Below are positions 15,237 to 23,274 of a stretch of 35,000 bases of DNA, in pieces. Position numbers and translations under genes: made by a program. Where the stretch lies: the NCBI GenBank assembly GCA_035940575.1, contig DASZER010000051.1, forward strand, positions 1 through 35,000, given 5' to 3'. Under the pieces are notes generated by a model. It had not been told where the DNA came from. It saw nothing but the letters and a program-made list of their open reading frames with translations, and did no database searches. This DNA is from BP-191 sp035940575. Its GTDB lineage: Bacteria > Actinomycetota > Actinomycetes > BP-191. Each line of letters opens with the position of its first letter. Within the stretch, counting starts at the first letter, position 1.

Positions 15237-16337
15237 ATGCCGCAGGCCACCCTCACCACGCTCCACCAGCTCGCCGCCCGCTGGGAGTCGCTCGACGCCA
15301 AGGTCAAGAAGGGCGCGCTGCCCGAGGCCGACGCCGTAGCCGAGCTCGCCTCCCTCGTCGGCGTGGACGAGCGGGGACGGCGCTGGACCGTCTCCGTCAA
15401 GGGCACATGGACGGAGGTCTCCACGACCGGCACGCCGGTCGCCGAGGGCGCCCCCAAGGCGAAGGACCCGACGACGTCCACGAAGGGCGAGGCGGAGCTC
15501 AAGAAGGCCCTCAAGGAGCTCGACGACCTCGTCGGCCTCGCGGTCGTCAAGCAGCAGGTGAAGGAGCTCACCGCGCTCGTCCGCGTCCAGAAGATGCGCC
15601 GCGCCGCGAAGCTCCCGGTCGCGGTCATGAGCCACCACCTCGTGTTCCGCGGCAACCCCGGCACCGGCAAGACGACCGTCGCGCGGCTCATCGGGCGGAT
15701 CTACGCCGCGCTGGAGGTCGTTCCCGAGGGGCACGTCGTGGAGACCGACAGGGCGGGGCTCGTCGCGGAGTACGTCGGGCAGACCGCGATCAAGACGTCG
15801 GAGGCGTTCGCCAAGGCGCGCGGCGGCATCCTGTTCATCGACGAGGCGTACACGCTCGCCCGCGACGCCGGCTCGTCGTCAGGCTTCGGGCAGGAGGCCA
15901 TCGACACCCTCGTGAAGCTCATGGAGGACCACCGCGACGACACGATCGTCATCGCCGCCGGCTACCCGGTGGAGATGGACGAGTTCATCGAGGCCAACCC
16001 AGGCCTGCGCTCGCGCATGCCGCGCACGGTGGACTTCCCCGACTACACCGACGCCGAGCTGCTCGACATCTTCACGGGCATGTGCCGCGCGGCCGGCTAC
16101 ACCGCCACGGCGTCGGCGAAGAAGCGCCTCGTCGAGCTGCTCGCGACCTCGATCCGGGACAGGTCGTTCGGCAACGCGCGCGCGGTCCGGACGCTGTTCG
16201 AACGCGCGGTGCAGCAGCAGGCCATGCGCCTGGCGGACGAGAAGAAGCCGACCCGCGGCGAGTTGCGCGCCCTGGTGGGCGACGACGTGGCGCCGGCGGT
16301 CAACGCCCCGAGCATGCCGGGTATCGGGAGCAGCTGA
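15237..16337 (+). CDS. CbbX/SpoVK-type AAA+ ATPase
   Basis: The 366-aa protein has an N-terminal helical region (1-80) and a linker rich in Lys/Thr. A single AAA+ module follows with 'DDLVGLAVVKQQVKELTALV' at its start, Walker A GNPGTGKTT (139-147), Walker B ILFIDEAY (198-205), a sensor-1-type 'IVIAAGYPVEMDEF' segment, and the arginine-finger region NPGLRSRMP. This layout is that of CbbX, SpoVK and the EccA C-terminal ATPases. It is therefore probably a remodelling ATPase acting on a protein partner. Being divergent from the VWA/PspA operon, its client may be in that operon. The stop region overlaps the convergent helicase gene by 38 nt. Confidence 0.9.
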   Translation: MPQATLTTLHQLAARWESLDAKVKKGALPEADAVAELASLVGVDERGRRWTVSVKGTWTEVSTTGTPVAEGAPKAKDPTTSTKGEAELKKALKELDDLVGLAVVKQQVKELTALVRVQKMRRAAKLPVAVMSHHLVFRGNPGTGKTTVARLIGRIYAALEVVPEGHVVETDRAGLVAEYVGQTAIKTSEAFAKARGGILFIDEAYTLARDAGSSSGFGQEAIDTLVKLMEDHRDDTIVIAAGYPVEMDEFIEANPGLRSRMPRTVDFPDYTDAELLDIFTGMCRAAGYTATASAKKRLVELLATSIRDRSFGNARAVRTLFERAVQQQAMRLADEKKPTRGELRALVGDDVAPAVNAPSMPGIGSS

Positions 16338-18834
16338 CGAACTCGCCGTAGCGGCCGCTGCGGCGCACCAGCCAGCCCGCGCAGCCTGGCTGGCGGCAGG
16401 GGCCCGTGGCGTTGTCCGGGCGCTCGCCGCGCTCGTCGTCGGCGATCTCGCGCAGGCCCGGGCAGCGCCGCCCGAGCAGGCAGACGAACGCCGCCGCCCC
16501 TCCCCCGCGCCGCAGCACCGTCATGCCGCCGCAGTGCTCGCACGGCTCGTTCGTCGGCTCGCCGAGGGCGCGCTTCGGTGCCCTGGCGGGCCGCAGGAGG
16601 TCGGTCAGCGCCGTGGGGAGCGCCGTGCCGCGAAGCCGCAGGTAGGTGGCGTCGGTGGGCAGGCCGAGGTCGGTCCCGCCGAGCCAGGCGACGTCGCCGT
16701 CGACGACCGCGAGGCGTTCCTCCATGCCGGCCCACAGGTCGACCTCGACGCCGGCGACGCGCATCTGCTCGACGACGTTCGTGGCGGCGGGCTGCTCGGT
16801 CGGCGGGCGCGTCACGACGCGGACGGCGACGCCGCGTTCGAGCGCGCCGCGCAGCGCGGCCGACCAGGCGGCCATGCCGTGGCCGGTCACGCGCGGGGTG
16901 AAGAACGCCACCTCGTCGCGCGCCCGCTCGACGTCGCGGACGAGCGCCTCTGCGGGCTCGAGCGAGAACGCGCCCCGCATCACCTCGCGCGGGTCGAGGT
17001 GGGTGCCGTTCTCCCGCAGGTCGCGCAGCAGCGCGGCGGCGGTGCCGCGCGGCGAGCGGGCGGCGAGGAACGACGCGTCGCCGAGCACGACGAGCTGGTC
17101 GCGGGCGCGGGAGACGGCGACGTTGAGCAGCCTGGCCTGGGGGTCGTCCCGCCCCTGCGCGCGCGACGCGGGGCCGGGCGAGGCGCCGTACGCGTCGGCG
17201 AGGTCCACGACGACGACGTCCTGCTCGTTGCCCTGGAACCGGTGCACCGTGCTCACCCAGGCGCGCGCGTGCGGGCCGTGCCTGTCGGTGAGCAGCGCGG
17301 CGACGAGGCGCTCGTGGGCGGCGTACGGCGTCACGACGCCCGCCACGCCCTCGGGCAGCGCGTCGACGACCGCGGCGACGAGCACGGCGTGGACGGGGTT
17401 GAAGCGCGAGCCGCGCCCGCCCGCGACGCCCGCCCAGGCGCCGTGGTCGGAGGTGTCGACCCAGACGAGCGGCGCGCCGCCGGCGAGCAGGCCGGGCGTG
17501 GTCGGGTGGGGGTCGCGGCCGGTGGCGAGGCGGTTGTCGTCGTAGAACAGGTCGGAGACGAGCGCGGCGATCTCCGGGCGCATCCGGTACTGCGTGCGCA
17601 GCGCCGCGAGCCACTCCGGCGGTGACCCCTCGGCCAGCAACGCGGGCAGCCCGACCTCGGTGAACGCGTCCGTCGCCAGCCAGCGCGTCACGCCCGGCTG
17701 CGTCGAGGACACGATCGGCGGGAGTTGGCGGAAGTCGCCCGCCACGACGACCGACTCGCTCGCCAGCCCGGCGGCGTACGCCGTCATCGGCAGCATGAGC
17801 ATCGACGCCTCGTCCACGACGACGACGTCCCACGGCCGCTCGGGCAGCCCGCCGAGCCAGGTCTGGTAGACCGTCGTCGCGACGACGAGCGCGTGGTCCA
17901 CGACGCCCGCGGCCTTGGACTCCAGGGAGCGGTCGAGGGCGTCGATGCGGTCGCGGATGCGGGAGCGTTCCTCGCCGAGGTCGTGGTCGGCGCCGAGCGT
18001 GCCCTGCCCCGCCGCCTCCTCGTCCGTCGCGTCGAGGCGGGCGGCGAGCGTGGCGCGCTCGCGCAGCAGCGGGGCGTTGACCCGCGCGGCGACGGCCTCG
18101 AACGCGAGGTGCGCGACCTCCTCCCGCACGACCGTGCCGTGTCGCAGCACCCTGCCGTCGAGATCCTTGCCGAGCAGCGCGTCGACGCGCGAGAGGGCGG
18201 TGTCGACGGCGGTGTTGGTGTTCGCGACGAGCAGGACGCTGCGCCCGGTCTTGGCGTGCTCGGCGACGACGTGCGCGATCGTCGTGGTCTTGCCCGTGCC
18301 CGGAGGACCCCAGACGAAGGCCGCGTCGCTGCCGAGCGCCAGCGCGACCGCGTCCGCCTGCTCGGCGTTGAGGCCGCTCACCTCGACCGGCGTGCGGCCC
18401 GCCTTGATCGTGGCGCCGTCCAGCACCTTGGCGACGAGGTCGAGGTCGAGGCCCGCGTCGCCGTCGAGCACCTCGTCGAGGCGCATGGCGAGGCGTTCGA
18501 GCAGGAACGACGCGTCGGCGATGAGCAGCGCGTGCTCGACCATCGAGCCGACGTCCTCGTGCAGCGCGAGGACGAGCTCGGCGCCGTTGCGGGCCGCGAC
18601 CTCGCCGTCGACCTCGTCGCCGCCGTCGAGGATGAGGCGTACGGGCGTGTCGTCGGGCAGCCCGGCGCCCGGCACGTCGGGGAACGCGTACGTCGTCCAC
18701 TTGCCGCTCGTGCCCACCCGCGCGCCGCCGGTGACGGGGCGGCCCTGGATCGTGCGGTCGGCGCGCAGCGTCTCGACCTCGGCGCGCAGCGCCTCGGCCA
18801 TCTCGCGCAGGGCGTCCTCGACCACGCCTCGCAT
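16300..18834 (-). CDS. superfamily 1 helicase with PLD-like and zinc-ribbon C-terminus
   Basis: The 844-aa protein has an SF1 (DNA2/NAM7-like) core. Walker A is GPPGTGKTTT around residue 180, Walker B is VVVVDEAS at about 341, followed by AGDFRQLPP, then RTQYRMRPEI and the motif V/VI region 'STVHRFQGNEQDVVVVDL' and 'NVAVSRARDQLVVLGD'. Residues about 640-760 look like a phospholipase-D fold (RVVTRPP, then RLAVVDGDVAWLGGTDLG). The HKD histidine is replaced by Glu and the Lys by Arg, so this part is probably inactive. Two zinc-ribbon-like modules end the protein (CEHCGG with a partner C-x6-C region; CRQPGC with CSRYPAC), as in topoisomerase I tails. A role in nucleic-acid repair or defence is inferred. 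The function of this fusion is unknown. Confidence 0.9.
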   Translation of the reverse strand: MRGVVEDALREMAEALRAEVETLRADRTIQGRPVTGGARVGTSGKWTTYAFPDVPGAGLPDDTPVRLILDGGDEVDGEVAARNGAELVLALHEDVGSMVEHALLIADASFLLERLAMRLDEVLDGDAGLDLDLVAKVLDGATIKAGRTPVEVSGLNAEQADAVALALGSDAAFVWGPPGTGKTTTIAHVVAEHAKTGRSVLLVANTNTAVDTALSRVDALLGKDLDGRVLRHGTVVREEVAHLAFEAVAARVNAPLLRERATLAARLDATDEEAAGQGTLGADHDLGEERSRIRDRIDALDRSLESKAAGVVDHALVVATTVYQTWLGGLPERPWDVVVVDEASMLMLPMTAYAAGLASESVVVAGDFRQLPPIVSSTQPGVTRWLATDAFTEVGLPALLAEGSPPEWLAALRTQYRMRPEIAALVSDLFYDDNRLATGRDPHPTTPGLLAGGAPLVWVDTSDHGAWAGVAGGRGSRFNPVHAVLVAAVVDALPEGVAGVVTPYAAHERLVAALLTDRHGPHARAWVSTVHRFQGNEQDVVVVDLADAYGASPGPASRAQGRDDPQARLLNVAVSRARDQLVVLGDASFLAARSPRGTAAALLRDLRENGTHLDPREVMRGAFSLEPAEALVRDVERARDEVAFFTPRVTGHGMAAWSAALRGALERGVAVRVVTRPPTEQPAATNVVEQMRVAGVEVDLWAGMEERLAVVDGDVAWLGGTDLGLPTDATYLRLRGTALPTALTDLLRPARAPKRALGEPTNEPCEHCGGMTVLRRGGGAAAFVCLLGRRCPGLREIADDERGERPDNATGPCRQPGCAGWLVRRSGRYGEFVSCSRYPACSGR

Positions 18835-18841
18835 CGTCGCA

Positions 18842-18860
18842 CCGGATCGAACCGATCCGG
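18842..18860. promoter_or_regulatory. palindrome between divergent helicase and sigma factor genes
   Basis: CCGGATCG-AAC-CGATCCGG is a perfect 8-bp inverted repeat with a 3-nt centre. It lies 8 nt upstream of the helicase ATG and 23 nt upstream of the sigma factor ATG. Its symmetry and position suit a dimeric repressor operator controlling one or both genes. Confidence 0.5.
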
Positions 18861-18882
18861 CGGAGCGGGAGTCGAAGTGTGC

Positions 18883-19407
18883 ATGGACGACCTCGACCTG
18901 TGGATGAGCGAGGGCTACGCGGGGGCGTACCGCACCGCGTGCCTGATCCTGCGGGACCCGCAGGAGGCGGAGGACGCGGTGCAGGACGCGTTCCTGCGGG
19001 CGTGGCGGTTCCGCTCGTCGATGCCGCGCGACGCCGGGTGGAAGCCGTGGTTGTACCGCGTCGTCGTCAACGCCTGCTGCTCCCGCCAGCGCCGCTCCAT
19101 CCCGCGCGAGCGGCTGCGGGCCGACCTGGAGGCGGCTGGCGAGGTCGCCGACGCCGCGCCGCCGCCCGAGGCGCTGGCGCTGCGCGCCGAGGAGACGTCG
19201 CTGCTGGCGGCGGCGCTCGCCGACCTGCCGGAGGCGTTGCGGATCCCCGTCGTCCTCCGCTACTACGCCGGGCTGTCCGAGAAGGACATCGCCGCCGCCA
19301 TCGGCAGGCGCCCCGGCACCGTGAAGTCGCGCCTGTACGAGGCGCGGGCCAGGCTCGCCGCCGACCCCCGGCTGCGGGCGCTCGTGGACGAGGAGGCGGC
19401 GCGATGA
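18883..19407 (+). CDS. ECF RNA polymerase sigma factor
   Basis: The 174-aa protein has region 2 (AYRTACLILRDPQEAEDAVQD, FLRAWRF, then WKPWLYRVVVNAC) and region 4 (ALADLPEALRIPVVLRYYAG, SEKDIAAAIGRRPGTVKSRL), the organisation of extracytoplasmic-function sigma factors. It would direct transcription of envelope-stress genes. The downstream overlapping gene (ATGA) encodes a membrane protein that is the likely anti-sigma partner. The ATG is preceded by GGAGCGGGAG at a slightly long spacing. Confidence 0.93.
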   Translation: MDDLDLWMSEGYAGAYRTACLILRDPQEAEDAVQDAFLRAWRFRSSMPRDAGWKPWLYRVVVNACCSRQRRSIPRERLRADLEAAGEVADAAPPPEALALRAEETSLLAAALADLPEALRIPVVLRYYAGLSEKDIAAAIGRRPGTVKSRLYEARARLAADPRLRALVDEEAAR

Positions 19408-20498
19408 TCGACGAGGCTGTGCTGGAGCGGGCGCTGCGGGCCGAGGCCGAGACGTACGCCGTCCCCGCCGGGGGGCCCGACGCCATCCGGGCGGCGGCGG
19501 CACCGCCGCGCGCGAGCGGGACTGCGGGCTCGCGCCTCGCCGGCCGCCGGCGGGTGTGGTGGGCGGCGGTGGCGGCCGTCGCGGTGACCGTGGGCGTGAT
19601 GGCGGTCGGCGGCGGGGTCGCGGAGCGCGCCACGTCCACCGCCGGGGGCCGCGCGCGGCTCCAGTCGCGCTCGGCGGACGAGGACGCGCTCGGCGTGGTG
19701 CCGGACGCGGCGCCGAACGCGGAGTCCGGCCGCCACGCGGGCACGGGGAGCGGAGACACCGCCGCGCCCGGCCTGCCGGGCGGAGGCGCGGCCGCGCCCG
19801 CCGTGCCGGGCGGAGGCACGGCCGCGCCCGCCCTGCCGGAGGCGCACGTCGTCCGCACCGGCGAGATGACCGTGGAGGTGCGCGACGTGCCGCGCGCGGT
19901 CGCGGAGCTCGCGCGGCTGGCGAGCGCGCAGGGCGGGTTCGTCGCGGGGTCGACGAGCGGGGGCGACCCCGAGTCGCCGACGGGGTCGGTGACCCTGCGG
20001 GTGCCGACGGAGCGCTTCGACGCGGCGGTCGCGGAGGCGTCGCGGCTCGGGCGCATCGTGACGTCCACGACGTCGGGCACCGACGTGACCGCGGAGGTGA
20101 CCGACGTCGACGCGCGGCTGCGCGCGCTGACCGCGGCGCGGGGGCAGCTCCAGACGCTGCTCGCCCGCGCGAACACGGTCGGCGAGGTGCTCGCGGTGCA
20201 GCAGCGGATCACCGAGACGCAGACGCAGATCGAGCAGCTCCAGGCGCGGCAGCGGTCGCTGGCGGACAAGACGTCGTACGGCACCCTGCGCGTGTCCGTG
20301 GAGGAGCCGGGCACGACGCCCGACGAGCCGCCGACGGGCTTCTCGAAGGCGTGGCACGACGCGGTGGACGGGTTCGTGACGGCGGCGCAGGGCGTGGTCG
20401 CGGCGTCGGGGACGACCGCGTTCGTGCTGCTGGCCCTGGGCGCGCTCCTCCTGCTGCTGCGCCCGCTCTACCGGGCGGCCGTACGCAGGATCGTCTAG
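19404..20498 (+). CDS. DUF4349 membrane protein, probable anti-sigma partner
   Basis: The 364-aa protein has a short cytoplasmic N-terminus (about 50 residues), a TM helix (VWWAAVAAVAVTVGVMAVGG) and a Gly/Ala/Pro linker made of about 10-residue repeats (AAPxLPGGG). An external DUF4349 domain (about 150-315, 'RTGEMTVEVRDVPRAVAELA' onward, with a coiled-coil QTQIEQLQARQRSL segment) leads to a second TM near the C-terminus. DUF4349 proteins are envelope proteins of unclear function. Overlap with the ECF gene and the single TM after a short cytosolic segment suggest it also serves as the anti-sigma factor, although no zinc-binding anti-sigma motif is visible. Confidence 0.85.
   Translation: MIDEAVLERALRAEAETYAVPAGGPDAIRAAAAPPRASGTAGSRLAGRRRVWWAAVAAVAVTVGVMAVGGGVAERATSTAGGRARLQSRSADEDALGVVPDAAPNAESGRHAGTGSGDTAAPGLPGGGAAAPAVPGGGTAAPALPEAHVVRTGEMTVEVRDVPRAVAELARLASAQGGFVAGSTSGGDPESPTGSVTLRVPTERFDAAVAEASRLGRIVTSTTSGTDVTAEVTDVDARLRALTAARGQLQTLLARANTVGEVLAVQQRITETQTQIEQLQARQRSLADKTSYGTLRVSVEEPGTTPDEPPTGFSKAWHDAVDGFVTAAQGVVAASGTTAFVLLALGALLLLLRPLYRAAVRRIV
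19761..19842 (+). repeat. 30-nt tandem repeat in the DUF4349 linker
   Basis: Units at 19761-19790 and 19791-19820, with a partial third to about 19842, encode the repeated AAPxxPGGG linker. The unit starts GCCGCGCCCG and differs at only a few positions. Such repeats can expand or contract by slippage. Confidence 0.7.
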
Positions 20499-21988
20499 GG
20501 CTCCTGGGCGAGCTCGCGCTTGAGGACCTTGCCGGCGGGGTTGCGGGGCAGCGCGTCGACGAACGTCACCTCCCGCGGGACGTAGTGCCGCGCGAGCCTG
20601 TCGCGGACCGCCGCCTTCACGTCGTCCTCGGTGAGCGCGCCGTCGGCCCTGACGACGACGGCGCGCAGCCGCTGGCCGAACTCCTCGTCCGGCACGCCCA
20701 CGACGGCGACGTCGGCGACGCCGGGCAGGGCGGAGAGCACGTCCTCGACCGGCGCGGGGAACACGTTCTCTCCCCCGCTGACGATCATGTCGTCCTCGCG
20801 GCCGACGACGTAGAGGCGACCCTGGCCGTCGAACCGCCCGAGGTCCCCGGTCGCCATCAGCCCGTCGCGCGTCTCCTTGGACTCCCCTGACGTGTAGGCC
20901 TCGATCGTGAGCGGGTTGCCGACGAAGATGCGGCCGGTGCCGTCGCGCTCGTCCACCAGCACGACCTCGGTCCCGAACGCCGGGCGCCCCACCGTCCCCG
21001 GCGCCTCGCGCAGGTCCGCGGGCGTGGCGATCGAGGCCCACGCGACCTCGGTGGAGCCGTAGAGGTCGTAGACGACGTCGCCGAAGCGGTCCATGAACGC
21101 GTGCGCCACATCGGGCGGCAGCGCGGACCCGCTGACGGCGACGACCCGCAGCGACGACGTGTCGTACGCGCGCTCGACGGCGAGCATGCGGCGGAGCATC
21201 ACGGGCACGGCGACGAGCGCGGTGGCGCGATGGCGCTCGACGGCGGCGAGGGCGCGTTCGGCGTCGAACGGGCCGTCGAGCACCACGGTCGAGCCGAGGG
21301 CGAGCGCGATGAGCCACTGCGCGAACCCCCACGCGTGGAACAGCGGCGACGCGATCACCGTCGTCTCGCCGCCGCGCAGCGGGATGCGGGCGAGCAGCGC
21401 GACGACGGGGTCGAGCGTCGTCGGCGCGGAGCGGGGCGCGCCCTTGGGCCGGCCGGTCGTGCCCGACGTGAGGATGACGTAGCGGCCGGCCTGCGGCGGC
21501 GGCTTCGGCCTGCTCGTGTCGGGGTGCGCGGCGAGCGCGCGTACCGCGTCGTCGTCGAGCACGTCGACCAGCCCCTCCGACACCGCGATGTCGTCTCGCA
21601 GCGCGTCGGACAGGCCGGGGTTGAGCATCACGGCGGTCGCGCCGACCTTGCCGAGCGCGACGACGGCGAGGACGAACGCGCGCGTGTTGCCGCACGCCAC
21701 GCCGACCGGCTGCCCGGCGCGGACGCCGCGCGCGGCGAGGGCGTGGGCGGCGGCGTTCGTGAGCGCGTCGACGTCGGCGTAGGTGAGCGTCCCCTCCGGG
21801 TCCACGACGGCCGCGCGGGCGCCGTCGCGGATCGCGTGCATGGCGTAGCCGCCCGCGGGCGAGATGCCCCAGTACGCGAGCGCGAGGCCCATGCCGAGGG
21901 CGTGGTCGGGGCGCGGCGGGCGCAGCAGCCCGGCGCGCGCCAGCGTGGTGATCGTCGTCCCCGCGGCCCGGGGTGAGAGCGCCCGCAC
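20495..21988 (-). CDS. AMP-dependent acyl-CoA synthetase/ligase
   Basis: The 497-aa adenylating enzyme has the AMP-binding motif ILTSGTTGRPKGA (about residue 175), YGSTEVAW (about 317), TGDLGRFDGQGRLYVVGREDD and the C-terminal catalytic lysine in NPAGKVLKRE. It activates a carboxylic acid, probably a fatty or aromatic acid, as acyl-AMP and transfers it to CoA. The substrate is not readable from the sequence. Length is normal for the ANL family. The start at GTG 21988 is the longest supported, and an internal ATG at about residue 33 is possible. It is convergent with the DUF4349 gene, with stops overlapping in CTAG, and divergent from the FIST gene. Confidence 0.92.
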   Translation of the reverse strand: MRALSPRAAGTTITTLARAGLLRPPRPDHALGMGLALAYWGISPAGGYAMHAIRDGARAAVVDPEGTLTYADVDALTNAAAHALAARGVRAGQPVGVACGNTRAFVLAVVALGKVGATAVMLNPGLSDALRDDIAVSEGLVDVLDDDAVRALAAHPDTSRPKPPPQAGRYVILTSGTTGRPKGAPRSAPTTLDPVVALLARIPLRGGETTVIASPLFHAWGFAQWLIALALGSTVVLDGPFDAERALAAVERHRATALVAVPVMLRRMLAVERAYDTSSLRVVAVSGSALPPDVAHAFMDRFGDVVYDLYGSTEVAWASIATPADLREAPGTVGRPAFGTEVVLVDERDGTGRIFVGNPLTIEAYTSGESKETRDGLMATGDLGRFDGQGRLYVVGREDDMIVSGGENVFPAPVEDVLSALPGVADVAVVGVPDEEFGQRLRAVVVRADGALTEDDVKAAVRDRLARHYVPREVTFVDALPRNPAGKVLKRELAQEP

Positions 21989-22104
21989 GTTCGGAGTCTC
22001 GCACCCGGGCGCGGGCGGCCCGGACGGGCCAGGTCGGGTGGCCCGTTGTCGTCATTCCGCGAATGTGCCTGCTCTCGGCGGGACTTTCGTCCGATAAAGG
22101 CGAG

Positions 22105-23274
22105 GTGACGAGGGGGACCGACCGCTGGATGGGCGTCGGCCAGTCCGGCGACCCCGACGCGTACGCCGCCGGCGCCGCCGCCGCGCGCTCCGCGCTGCGC
22201 GGAGAGTCCCCGAGGCTGCTCGTGGTGTTCTGCTCCGGCTCCTACGACCTGCCCGCGCTGCTGCGCGGCGTGAACGACGCGTCCGGCGACGCGCCGCTCG
22301 TCGGCTGCTCGACGGCGGGCGAGATCGCGACGAGCGGCCCCTCCGACGCGAGCGTGGTCGTGACGGCATTCGGGGGGTCGGGCTTCGACGTCGTGACCTC
22401 GGCGGCGACGGGCGTGTCGGCGCGGCTGCGCGAGGCCGGCGCGGAGGTGGCGTCGGCGCTGCGGCCCGTGGACGGCAAGCCCCACCAGGTGCTCCTGCTG
22501 CTCACCGACGGGCTCGCGGGCGACCAGCAGGAGATCGTGCGCGGCGCGTACGGCGTCGTCGGCGCGGGCGTCCCGCTCGTCGGCGGGTGCGCGGGCGACG
22601 ACCTCGCGATGACCGCGACGTACCAGCTCCACGGCCGCGAGGTCCTGCGCGACGCGATCGTCGCGGCGGCGGTGTCGTCGGACGCGCCGTTCGGGATCGG
22701 CGTGCACCACGGCTGGCGGACCGTCGGCGAGCCGATGCTCGTGACGAGCAGCGGCGGCAACCGCGTCTACTCCCTCGACGACAGGCCCGCGCTCGACGTC
22801 TACCTCGACCGCCTCGGCGCGCCGGCGGCCGCGCGGACCGACCCGGCGGCGTTCACCCGCTTCGCCCTGACCCACCCGCTCGGGCTGTCGCGTCGCAGCC
22901 AGGAGCCGCAGGTGCGGTTCGTGGCGGAGGCCGACTTCGCCGGGCGCTCGCTCGGCTGCATCGCCGAGGTGCCGCAGGGCGGGCTCACGTGGTTCATGGA
23001 GGGCGACGCGGAGTCGGTGCTCGACGCCACCGACCGGGCCTGCGCGACCGCGCTCGGCGGGCTCGACGGGCCGCCGCTGGGGATGCTGGCGTTCGACTGC
23101 ATCGCGCGGCGGGGCGTGCTCGGCGACCCGGGCATCCGGACCGAGATCGACAGGATCGGCGTCGTCGCGAACGGCGCGCCCGTCGCCGGCTTCTACACCT
23201 ACGGCGAGATCGCGCGGACCCACGGGATGAGCGGGTTCCACAACCAGACGCTCGTCGTGCTGGCGGTGGGCTGA
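22105..23274 (+). CDS. FIST domain sensor protein
   Basis: The 389-aa protein has FIST N and FIST C domain features: 'RLLVVFCSGSYDLPALLRGV', 'PLVGCSTAGEIATSG', 'LLTDGLAGDQQEIVRGAYGVV', 'PLVGGCAGDDLAMTATYQLH', then 'GVHHGWRTVGEPMLVTSSGG' and a C-terminal 'FYTYGEIARTHGMSGFHNQT'. FIST domains are small-molecule sensing modules found next to or fused with signal-transduction proteins. The next gene is a histidine kinase that starts immediately after this stop (TGA-GTG), so FIST probably supplies ligand sensing to it. GTG at 22105 follows GATAAA by 6 nt. The protein has no TM helix or signal peptide. Confidence 0.92.
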   Translation: MTRGTDRWMGVGQSGDPDAYAAGAAAARSALRGESPRLLVVFCSGSYDLPALLRGVNDASGDAPLVGCSTAGEIATSGPSDASVVVTAFGGSGFDVVTSAATGVSARLREAGAEVASALRPVDGKPHQVLLLLTDGLAGDQQEIVRGAYGVVGAGVPLVGGCAGDDLAMTATYQLHGREVLRDAIVAAAVSSDAPFGIGVHHGWRTVGEPMLVTSSGGNRVYSLDDRPALDVYLDRLGAPAAARTDPAAFTRFALTHPLGLSRRSQEPQVRFVAEADFAGRSLGCIAEVPQGGLTWFMEGDAESVLDATDRACATALGGLDGPPLGMLAFDCIARRGVLGDPGIRTEIDRIGVVANGAPVAGFYTYGEIARTHGMSGFHNQTLVVLAVG

